The translations under genes and the position numbers were made by a program. Below are positions 43,201 through 54,130 of a stretch of DNA of 64,000 bases, in pieces. The DNA comes from Strix aluco (taxonomy: Eukaryota; Chordata; Aves; Strigiformes; Strigidae): the NCBI RefSeq assembly GCF_031877795.1, contig NC_133971.1, forward strand, positions 11,386,325 to 11,450,324. Direction: 5' to 3'. The notes below the pieces were generated by a model. That model was given only the letters and a program-made list of their open reading frames with translations. It was not told the origin of the DNA and searched no databases. Position 1 is the stretch's first letter; each line of letters opens with the position of its first letter.

Positions 43201-45594
43201 AAGTCATAACCACAACCTAATTGTCAAATACTCGCTTCTTGTTGGGTGTATTAATTTAGGTGGACCTAAACTGACTTGGAATCTGTAAAGCTGTAGCCTT
43301 CCTACATGCTCTTGAGGACATCTTGCAGCAGGCGGAGATGAAATGCAGGAAGAGTTCGTGGTAGAGATTAATGGCTGACTCAGTATTTTAGAATACATTA
43401 CAAATTCCACTGTTCCTTTTAAGAGGATGTTAAAATTTTAAGTTATAGAGAAAGACATAGAGTTGACCTTGAATGTAATACAGAAGATTTCACGCTAATT
43501 AAAGATAAGTTCATATACTGTGTAATGGATCACTGAAGATGTGTGACTAGGCAAAAATTTAAAATGTTTAGTATCATGCCAGACACAGGAAAGTATCTCA
43601 AGTACAGCTAAGAGGACTCATAATTATTACATTAGTGACAAGTGAGCTTTGCTGATTCGTGTTCCTTCCATGCCATGAACATGTTTAGCGAACTATTCAT
43701 TTCACCAACCCATCTCCATTAAAATTTTGCCTTGCATCTTGTTTAAAATTATTTTAATCCAGTCATTGAAATTGATAAGAAAATGTCTGTTGGAGTACAA
43801 GGGAGCTAGAGTAAATTCGGTTCTTCCAATATGTAATTAGGGAGAATTCAGAGTTTTACAAGTCCGCAGTGAAGTGACAATGTAATGGAATTTAGGGACT
43901 GAAGAACACGTTAAAGGCTTTGAATTTGAATACCTAACCAGTTGAGGCAAATGGATGCTTTCAGTCCAAAAGGCAAAGTTATTTGCGTCTAAGCAACTTG
44001 GTTTCAAAGGGCATTGGTGATTGGTGCAAATATGTGGGTAGGGTTTTTGTTTTGGATTTTGTTGTTTCTTACTGACAGGGAAATAGCCAACTAATAAAAC
44101 TCATCTTGGCTCCTTCTGTTTGGGTCCTCTGCCTCAACAGTTCCCTATCACTGTCACTGGAGAGCAGTATGACTGAGATGACATTGGCATGTTTGGGATC
44201 TTCTTTAGAAGTTCTGTATACTTGATTTGGTTTTCTGATATGTTTTGTCAAGATGACAATAATGGAAGAGTGCTCAGCAGCAGAGGATGTAAGCAGGCAA
44301 AGCAGTGTCTATTGGCTCTGATGGTGCTTCAGACCCTTTCCTCAGTAATTAAGAGTGGCAGGTTGGGCTAAGCTCTGTCCTTCCTAAAATTTTTGGAACA
44401 CCAAATAGAGCTCTGTGAGATTCAGGCTTTGGTGAGCAGATGTGCCTCTGTTTTGCTGAAGCAGAAACCCTGTCTTTTCTTCAGTGTCTTTACATTAATA
44501 AGTTGTTATTTTGTTCAGAGGTTAGGCTATGTCTCATATGGCAACTAGAATGAAGCCATGTTTCCTTCCCAGCTCTCTCATTCTGTGAAAGACCGGTGAA
44601 GCAACAGGAGAAACTGGCTTAGAACTTCATCAGTAGATTTCTACCTAGCCCATTTCATTTAACAGAAAGGGAGGTGGCACTTTTGTTCTGGCCAGGACCA
44701 TCCTAGAGGGAGAAGATAGTGTAACATGGAGAAGTATTTTCTGGCTTAAAGCAGATGTTGCTGCAACCAAATCTGTGACAGGAGTTAAATACTTTGGTTT
44801 CACCTGTAAACCATTCATGTCTTCAGCTTCCACAGTAGTTACTAAGGTTGTCCCTTCTGTCAAAAGCCAGCTTCTGTGGAACATGACAGAGTGAATTCTT
44901 AGTAGGAGTTTTCGCACAGCTTTGGCTTACATGTTATAATTTATACCCTTGTATGGTGACTAAGTATGGTATCAGGTTTTCAGATAAAATCTGAGGTCAC
45001 CACCACCACCTAATTAAAGGACTTGAAAGGCTGCTCTTTGTAAAGATAATTTTAAAAAGTTGTGTTCCCTGAAGTAACAGCGATGAAATAGAGGGGTTTG
45101 AAGTAGAGAATTTTGATTATGACTTAGTCCTTGAGAAATATGGTAGTTTAGGAGTAACAGGAAGTTCTGTGTATATGTTGTTTGTATTTCATTGTTGCTA
45201 AATTATTTGTATTAAAACTTAGGAGACTTTTCTCCAGGAAAGTTAGCCCATCTGAGGAAACAGGTACCGTTTTCTTCCCTAAAGATCTTTGGAGAAGGTG
45301 ATTTATGAGAGTTTGAGCTGGTTTCTACACTTTAACTTTTCAAAGCCAGTTTCTGTCATTTTGTCTGTTGTGAAGTTTCCAGGAGACAACTAAGAGGTTA
45401 GGTGTTTGCTAATCTGCTTTGACCTTCACCCTCATCTTCTCAGAGAGGCTACCCCTTTACAAAGGCAGTCTGAATCAAACTCCCTAGGACCTCAGTACTG
45501 TTGTCGTTAGTTAGGACAGTCCTTCCTGTTTTTTAGATCCTATCCTTGACTTGGAGACAAAAATCTTTCAATGCATCAGGATACAAATTACACA

Positions 45595-45615
45595 CCCCCC
45601 CCCCCCACCCCCCCC
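45595..45615. repeat. Interrupted C-run (C12-A-C8)
   Basis: Twelve C, one A, eight C in AT-rich surroundings. Same strand sense as the other C-runs of the window. Confidence 0.85.
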
Positions 45616-46782
45616 TTCCCTCGAATTCTCTAAATAGAATTAGAGCCTGGAGGCTTTGTTACTAAGTGTGAACATCACTGCTGTAGGTGGTTGTTACTAT
45701 GATGTTCAAACATCCTGCAAGTTTGGTATTTTAGTAGTGTCTCAATTTTCTTTTTTTTCTGTAATGGTAGCTTTTCTTGGATAGTAAATATGATATTACC
45801 CACTTTTTTGGCATTTGGAGTAGCATTGAGTCACTAATGCCTTTTAATTTTGCCCTGTAGCAGTTACACTGCAATATTTCAATATACTTGGCAATCCGGT
45901 TTGTTCGTTTTGTTTTATGTTTTGTCTCTGCAATACCACAGTTTTAACAACTGGCTTCTCTGTGATGGTGTAAGACGGGAATATTTCCAATTTTTTCTGA
46001 TACATTAGAATGTCAATAAGATGGGGTGTTTCCTCAGAAGAGTCTGTTTTGAACAGATAATTGGCTAGCAGCTTATGAGCTACGTTTATTTTAAGTATCT
46101 GAAGCTCCTTCTTTGTGTGATGATTTCTGTTGTCGGATACACAACTGTAAGGACTGTACTGCTGGAGCATCCTGATATACTGCCATTGTATTTCTACATT
46201 TTGTTTGAACCCTGTGATGATGACACTCCTTCAGTTGCTAAAGCTGCGGTCCTATTCAGGTGATGCTTCCTTGCAGGTTATTGCATTTAATTATGAATGC
46301 TGTATTGTAGGCAGAAAATACAAGAAAGTTTGTAGTTTGAACTAGAACAGCTCAGTGTAAGGGCTGGAAGGTACTGTAGTAAACTCCAGCATGTTGCGTA
46401 AGCAGGGTTCATGCCCCTTCTTGTAGGGGCTTGACATTTCAAGAAAACATGTTTAACCCTTGCTAGACATGTGCAGAACTGATCTGCGAGAGATTAACTA
46501 TCAATATATACCCTGAGCCATGTCATAATGAAACACAGAGATTGGAACTTAGTGTCTTTTACTTGAAACTGCATGGGGTACAGTTTTCTGTATTTAGGCA
46601 GCTTGTGAAAGTTTCATACTGCTTCATGAGTGTTTATGCTGTGTTGGCTTGTTAGCTAAAGGAGTGGTGAGAACAAAAGAAGTTCAGGGACTGATGTTTT
46701 CATGTCAGGTCAGCTACTTAACTGAGTGTAGGTTCTGGTTTTTTTTACAATTTGAAAGTGCAGTGGGGAGAGAACGTTACTG

Positions 46783-46798
46783 GTGTGTGTGTGTGTGT
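46783..46798. repeat. (GT)8 microsatellite
   Basis: Eight GT units followed by T-rich sequence. Short enough to be of low polymorphism. Confidence 0.85.
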
Positions 46799-49545
46799 TT
46801 TTACCTACTGTCTTCATGTGAAAGCTGTTTCATTTTTGGTTTAGCCAGTTTTATTTTGAAATTTACATTTTAAACTAGTAGAAGCCTATTAAAATAATTC
46901 CAGAGATGGGTTAAATGTTTGCAGGTACATTTTACCATGTGCTGTGGCCAATGGAGGAACTCAGTGCATACTTAAGTATGATTTAGGCTGTACTTTCAAA
47001 TACATTTATTGCGATGTCAGTATGAGCTGCTTCTTTCTGTCTTTGCCCTGCTCCTTTAATTGTGCCAGTAGAAGTGGGGGTTTTGTTTTGTGTGTTGCCT
47101 GGTGTGCTGGTGTGAGTCAGGGAACTCACCCTGTGAAAGATGGTGTGGGTTTTTTCAGGTTTGTTTTTTGTTGTTCTTATGGTTTTTTGTCTTTTTTTCT
47201 CCTAGCTGGGTCCATTCCTTGGTTCAGTTCAGGATGTAAGATCACAGAGAAGTTTTGATGAAACTTGAGAGAGTAGAGTAGGGGACAGAAATGAGTGTCA
47301 GTGGCTGGTGCTGTCTTCTGCAGTTTCTGCGCTTCCCTCATCCTGAAAGTAATACAGATGAGGTCATGCCTGTAGGTATGTTAACCTGAGGCACTATGGA
47401 TTTCCCAATCTTAATCATAAACCATTAATGGAATACTTTATCTTCTTTCTTCTAACTTGTGCTTATGCTAAGGCAGCAAATCTTTGAGGAGCAGTGGGGA
47501 GTCCCCTTTATATCTGGCTTACCTAGTTTTTCCTAGCCAGCTCTTAAATTACATTAGGCCTGGCTGCTGAGAAATTTTTCAAAAAAACAAGATGTAAGGA
47601 GGAAACAATAGCTATCTCCTGCCACCCAAAACTGAGAGGAAGAAGAAAAACACCTGACAGCAAAGTGCCCCTTTCCCCTCTTTGGCTCTTTCAAGGATTT
47701 GATCTATCTGATGTAATTCTGCATGTAAAACAGATCGTGTAACAGCTTTGGTGGACTAGCTTCTTCCTACTCCTGTCTTTTGCTGATTAGAAAAGGAATG
47801 TGTGCAGCCTTGCTTCCTGAAATATATCTAGATTGGCTGAGAAAATAGAAGGAGAGTTGTTCCCTCTGCAGCATTTGTTGTTCCTTAAGTCTTTGCTGTA
47901 GAGTCCATGAAATAATGAAGCTCTGAGCATCAGATTGATACACCACAATGCAAGGTAGTAACAGCTGCCTGAAATCTCTTGATATCTGTACACTTAACTA
48001 TTTATTGCAGTACAAGCTGTAAAGGTAGGTAAGGGGCAAGTTAAGGTCTTTTGAAACTCCCTTTTTAAAAATCTCTTATGAATGAAATACAGGTTTGTAG
48101 AGGTGACCAGGAACAAGATCTTTTGAAAGTGCAAATCTCACAGGAGAAAACCATGTCTTAATCTGCATAAATGAAATGTAGTTCAGTTTGGTCCTAAATA
48201 GAACTTGTATATTGTTGCCAACTTTAAAAAGGGTGCAGTTTAGCACTGGAGTTTGTCTTTAGAAATAGTTACAATGCTAGTAATTTTTACTTAACCGCAT
48301 TAAAAATAAAAGTGCTTCTTGGTTATAAGAGCCACCTTAGCTTTTCTCTTGAAATGGAAATTTTAACTGTATGAACTTGATGCTGAATTGTCCTTTTGCA
48401 TCCCTTTGCTTCTTTGTTCATGTGTTAGATGTTTTTCCTCTCTGGATTTTCTTTCGTACTATTAATGCTTAGAAGCTTTTTATAATCATACTACCTTACA
48501 AAGGATGAATGATTTGGTTAGAGTTTATAAGTCTTCGTCTTTGGTAGACTTTGGTAGAGAAGTCCACAGATGACTGAAGAATTTCTACAGAGCTTGTGTA
48601 CACTGCCACCCCAATACTTCCTCATCACCTCTGCCCTTACCCACCTGTACTCTACTGCACAGTGTTTTTTCCTGTTTGTGCTAGATCCTGTGTAAACTCA
48701 CATTACCAGTCAGTCCTAGCTCTGAAAAGTTTATTCCTAAATTATGATGCAAAAGAGCATAGCAAAAAAAAAAAGGGAAGGGGAAGAGTGAATGAGCACA
48801 AAGATGTGAATGTGTGGTTTCACAGGCTAAATAGGTATCTAATTAGTGTTGCATAATTGTCAAATGAAGTGTTCAAGAATCATGATTAACTTCTGAAATC
48901 AAAAGGCTTAAAAAATAATAATAAAAAAAATGTAGGAGATAATTTTGAAATTCCATAGTTATTTGTCTCTTGTAATGCTTTAGGTGTTTGCAGTTTTCAA
49001 AATGGCCTCTGCAGCTAAAAAGCTTATAAGCAATCCAAAGGTCAGAAATCAGACACAAATGAAACTTTACTGTTTTAAATGAGAGAAGCCCAGTGGCAAG
49101 TAGAAAACCCTGAGAAATTTAAGAATAGGATTATTCTAAGAAGACTTCTGAAGATAGCAACAGCTGCCCATGCTAGTATTGAGATGTTCAGCTTTTTCAA
49201 ATGGTAAGCTAGTAGTGAAATGCAAACCTGGTGACACTGAATGCTGGTAGGATTGTAACAGGCTGTAAACCATCAGTCATTTTCCTGTCAAATACCTGAG
49301 AGGAGCCAGAAAAAGCACATGATGTGGTTGGCTTCTGTGCTGATGACCATTTTTCTTTTGAGGACTACTGAGATAATTGCGATGGTGATACGGTAAAAAC
49401 CACCCAGAGGAAAGTGTTGTCAATGAGAGCACTACCTGGAATCTCCCTGAGGAAGTGTTATAAACATGGTGGAAAGTTAAATCTAAATTTAAAGTGTTTG
49501 TCCACTTGTACATCTGAAAGTAATCGTTAATTTCAATTTTGTAAC

Positions 49546-50706
49546 ACTCGGTACAATGTAGTTTACCTTGACTTCAGTAAGGCCTTTGACACCATTTCCC
49601 ACAGCATTCTCCTGACAAAACTGGCTGCTCGCGGCTTGGATGATCACACGCTTTGCTGGGAAAAAACTGGCTGGCTGGCCGGGCACAAAGAGTTGTGGTG
49701 AATGGAGTTAAATCCGGTTGGCGGCCGGTCACGAGTGGTGTCCCCCAGGGCTCGGTTTTGGGGCCACTCCTGTGTAACATCTTTACTGATGATCTAGACG
49801 AGGGGATCGAGTGCACCCTCAGTAAGTTTGCAGATGACACCAAGTTGGGTGGGAGTGTTGATCTGCTCGAGGGTAGGGAGGCTCTGCAGAGAGATCTGGA
49901 CAGGCTGGAGCGATGGGCTGAGGCCAACTGTAGGAGTTTCAATAAGGCCAAATGCCGGGTGCTGCACTTGGGCCACAACAACCCCCAGCAGCGCTACAGG
50001 CTTGGGGAGGAGTGGCTGGAGAGCTGCCAGTCAGAGAGGGACCTGGGGGTGTTGATTGACAGCCGGCTGAACAGGAGCCAGCAGTATGCCCAGGTGGCCA
50101 AGAAGGTCAATGGCATCCTGGCTTGTATCAGAAATAGTGTGGCCAGCAGGGACAGGGGAGTGATCTTACCCCTGGACTCGGCACTGGTGAGGCCGCACCT
50201 CGATTGCTGTGTTGAGTTTTGGGCCCCTCACTACAAAAAGGACATTGAATTACTCGAGTGTGTCCAGAGAAGGGCAACGAAGCTGGTGAAGGGTCTGGAG
50301 CACATGTCCTATGAGGAGCAGCTGAGGGAACTGGGGGTGTTTAGTCTGGAGAAGAGGAGGCTGAGGGGAGACCTCATCGCCCTCTACAACTACCTGAAAG
50401 GAGGTTGCAGAGAGCGTGGGATGAGTCTCTTTAACCAAGTAACAAGCAATAGGACAAGAGGTAATGGCCTCAAGTTGTGCCAGGGAAGGTTTAGACTAGA
50501 TGTTAGGAAGCATTTCTTTCCAGAACGGGTTGTTAGGTGTTGGAATGGGCTGCCCAGGGCAGTGGTGGAGTCCCCATCCCTGGAGGTGTTTAAGAGTTGG
50601 GTCGACATAGCGCTTAGGGATATGGTGTAGTTGGGAACTGCCAATGTTAGGTTAATGGTTGGACTGGATGATCTTCAAGGTATTTTCCAACCTGGATGAT
50701 TCTGTG
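49546..50706 (+). mobile_element. CR1 LINE, 5'-truncated, with long remnant of ORF2
   Basis: A 5'-truncated CR1 of about 1.16 kb. It opens inside the reverse transcriptase with the motif VYLDFSKAFDT (49561-49593), which carries the first catalytic aspartate. A single frameshift lies near 49655-49667. From 49653 the frame stays open for 325 codons to a TAG at 50628. It includes [13 protein letters not shown] and the FADD catalytic box (49827-49838), then [15 protein letters not shown] C-terminal CR1 sequence (here [19 protein letters not shown]) and a short 3' UTR. The end carries GGATGATCTTCAAGG, TTCCAACCTGGATGATTCTG and no poly-A, as expected for CR1. The element lacks the N-terminal endonuclease half and cannot be autonomous. 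The single frameshift and open frame make it the best-preserved CR1 copy in the window. Confidence 0.96.
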
Positions 50707-53099
50707 GCAGTGTCTAAAAAGGAGATGGACTAAATGTTTCTCACCTTATGTTCTTTCAGCAGAGGTGGCTTACAGGCATTACTGAAACAGAAGAAACAGG
50801 GGAGGTTCATGGGGAGGTATTTTTAATAGTTCACGCAAGTACCACAAATGAAAGCCTAAAACTAGGAAAGTGGAAGCTCAGTAACTGAAATCCCTTTAAT
50901 GCTGCTTGTCAGTTACCCAGTGGAACATTTTAGTCAGTTTGTGGAATTGGTATTGTTAGGAGTATTTCAGGAAGATTAATGTCTTTATAAATCTGTGAAT
51001 TGTACACAGCAATGGTGGAATAGATCAGATACAGCAACAGATCCTTTCCAACTCAATTATCTATTAAAGGTAAAAGAAGTACAGAGCTTGCATGTTTAAA
51101 GCAGAGACCAAATTTGTAAATGTCAAGAAAACTAAAAGTTATGGCCCCCACAGCAAGTATTAAGTCATGCCTTAGTGGACTTGAGTTTTTTGTGTTGCTG
51201 TATATGTTGATAATATCTTGCCTTAAAATATGTATGTTGTGGCAGTTATAGTAGCTATGGGGAACTTTTATTCAAATAAGCGCCCTGGTGCTTTGAAGAC
51301 ATTGAACTGATTCATTCCATGCATTTAGATACTGGTGTCAGTTATGCATTCAGACAAGGTGCTTTTACTTGTTGTAGTTAACTCTTCAATTTGTCCGGCT
51401 TGCCACCACAATGCAATCTGTGCAAGACTTATGAAACTTAATATAAAAGGAGTTGTAGAAATGTTAGGTATTTGTTAATATTTGAAAGTCTTTATGCTCT
51501 CAGTGAAAATTGTATGTGCCACATACCTTACAGTCTTACTGTACAGCTTCAGCTCTGGAGAGTCTTAACAACTGGGGCTTCTACACTTCCTAACAGTGAT
51601 GGTTACAGAACGCTGGAAAAGGCACTTTCCTTGAAACCATGCATAGATGTCACAGAGGGAGTGTGAGGGAAGAGATATCCTTTCTTTTCTCCCACCCTAC
51701 CTGCTCATTCAGTTTTGGAGCACAGGGTGATACTATGATCTCTCTTTCAAATTAAAATGTAGTGTGAAAAAATTATGGTTCAGAAGTCACAGCTCTTGTT
51801 TTGCTTTAACTGTCCCTCAGCAATGTCCTGTTCTGAGGAATGCTAGATGAGATTTGTTTCTGTTTTGTTTTGTTTTTCTTTTTTTAAGTGGGGAACTTTA
51901 AAAATCAGAGCTTGTTTTTATGATTAAAAACACGAACATCCACTTTAGGAAATCTAATTTGTCATTTTAAAAAGTAACTGTAAGTGTATTAGTCCTTGCC
52001 AACACTGTACCTGCCCCTCTTCAGGAAGTACATAGATGTGGTTTTTTTCTTCAGACTTGGGTCATGTAACATGATTACAGGAATATGATTACTTATGTTG
52101 TAAATGGTATCGGGGATCTGGAAACAGCTGATCAAAACTAAACATCTGTAAAATGCTTTCCTGCTTTTTGTAAAAAATTTTCTGTGACAGAGTTGCACAT
52201 TGCCACCAATCTACTTGCTAGCTGAATTAAAAATTTTCTCTAATTTTACGATGATATTTCTCAATATATGATTCAGGATTGCAATATTTGTATTGCTGTG
52301 GTATTGAAGTGATGCTCACAGTCAAAATCGGAAGAATTTTGTACAAATATTTCTTAGGGTGATTACTATTTTAAAACGAGTGCCCCTTGCTGAGTGAGGC
52401 AGTGTGTACTAGATGTTCATCTAAAAGGGTAAAAACTCTGTTCTGGAAAAGTATTTTTGTGTGGCATGTGCACAGAAAATGGGAGCTAAACTTGGTGTTG
52501 TAGGATAGGGATCTGTGATGAGAGAATGTTACAAACTAGCAGACTGAGTATACTTTATCTAGGAATTTGTGTATGCTGTTGGTGACACTTGCACTTGACA
52601 GTGTTAAACCAGTTTGAGCTCTTGTGTTTAACTTCACTCTTGAAAAACTGCTTTTGAAAAAGAGGGTCAAGGGTAGTGAAGCTTTTCTTTGATGTTTGTT
52701 GTTATTCTTGGTATTAGTTGCAAAACAACTGATCAGTGTTTAGAGGGGGAGAGTTTGAGCAGTGACAGTTCTGTGGCTGTAACAGAGCTACAATCTGGGT
52801 GCGGAAGCCTAAAAAAGGGTCGTCTTCTTCAGAGAGTCACAAAACACTGTGGGTGGGGTGGTGGGAAGGAATTTACTACACTGTGCTGCCTTAGATTAGG
52901 AGCCATGTGGTCTCAAAAGTAGCAGCGCTGTGTGAATGAAATGTGGAAAGTAAGGTTACATGACCTTCAGAAAGGTTCCTTCATTTTCTTCACATTTGTA
53001 GAGCTTATTGGAAATCATTTGCGTAGCAGATGCAGCAGGCTGTTACCGCAGCTATTCTTAGCCTCCTCCCCACCTCTGGTTTTAGATCTGCTTGTTTTG

Positions 53100-53690
53100 A
53101 GGCTTTTCTTCACTCAGGCAGCCAGCTCGGCATAACAAGGGCCACATCTTCCTGAGTCGACCCTGGGGCCCGAACCCAGCCCCAGAGCAGTACCAGTGGC
53201 AGTCTGCCCTGTTCTCTGTTTGTATGGATCAACCTGGGTGACCAGGGGCACCGTCAGGATTCGTGCGTAGGTATGGTATACAAAAATATGATTAAAATCA
53301 GAGCTGCTGTAAATATGGTCCATGTGTCTGTCAACACACGGACTTGGGTAAGAACCAGAGGAAATCGAGGTGAACTGGCTATGAATGTTACTGCCCGATT
53401 TGCACCTGCTTTGCGGTGCTCAGGATGAGTTCCTCTTTTTCCAACACTGCGGTTTTGGGTAAGCGTGACTGTAAGTCCCTGGTCACCTCTCCGTTCGAAG
53501 CGCCGCAGTCGTGAATCCGATTTCAGGGTGTGGGCGAATAAGGGGTTAAAGGTGGAAGGGGCCGAGGCATTATGCAAGCTGTTAAGTAAAAAGGAAGTGC
53601 ATTACAAAATGCTGAGCTCAGTAGCCTGGCTCCCGGCCAAGCCTGTGCTTTCTTCACTACAGCTGAGGGCTTTGTAAGCTTCCCACCAGT
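53100..53690. other. Unidentified CpG-containing segment next to the second island
   Basis: The composition changes at about 53100 from AT-rich intron to mixed sequence with regular CpG. On the minus strand 53254-53577 has a 107-codon open frame whose end contains a hydrophobic run (TIFTAALILIIFLYTIP) that could be a membrane segment. The overlapping frames 53114-53323 and 53523-53918 (minus) would adjoin it. I do not recognise any of these proteins. The segment may be a decayed mobile element, a retroposed gene piece, or simply the shore of the island. Confidence 0.3.
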
Positions 53691-54130
53691 GGGTTTGTCT
53701 GAACTGTTGAGGAATGCTGCCGCCGCCGCCGCCAGCTGACGTCGGGCGGGCGGTTCAGCTGAGGGCCAGGCGGCGGAGGGGCGGGGGAGGCAGGAGGCCG
53801 CTGCCCGCCACAACCGCGGGCGCCCGCTGCTCCCTCGGGTGCCCTCTTCAGCTCCCCAAAACGCCCGCCTCTTCCCCCCGCCCCCGCCAGGGTCCCGCGG
53901 CCTCCCCGCCGCTTCCATCCCCTTCTTCGCCTCGCACCGTCACACCAGGGTCTACGGTGGAAAGGTGAAGTTGTCGTCGAACTGAAAAAATAAGTGTGCC
54001 GCCCCCCCCCCCCCCCCCCCCCCGCCAGCGGCGTACAAGTTCTACTTTTGTATTTCGTTGTCGGTGCTGCAGATGACGCCGTGAAGAGGGCGCAAAAAAT
54101 CGCCCTTAGCGTTTAAGGTGTCAGGGTCGG
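53690..54130. other. Second, intronic CpG island (candidate promoter)
   Basis: A compact GC- and CpG-rich block about 34.6 kb inside intron 1. It includes a (GCC)n run at about 53718-53732, a CRE-type TGACGTCG at about 53738-53745, GC boxes (GGGGCGGGGG near 53778), and a C22 run at its downstream edge. On the minus strand an ATG at 53916-53918 with G at -3 and G at +4 opens a 131-codon frame, but compositional bias alone could produce it. Isolated islands of this kind usually mark a transcription start. Whether it drives a short ZSWIM6 isoform, an antisense RNA, or nothing cannot be read from the bases. Confidence 0.55.
54002..54023. repeat. C22 homopolymer
   Basis: Twenty-two C at the downstream edge of the second CpG island, similar in position to C26 at the edge of the first island. 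Confidence 0.85.

Noticed and set aside
53140-53180. tRNA-like T-arm wording (GGGCCCGAACCC) suggesting a tRNA-derived element
   Set aside because: No matching anticodon or acceptor stems could be drawn around it.
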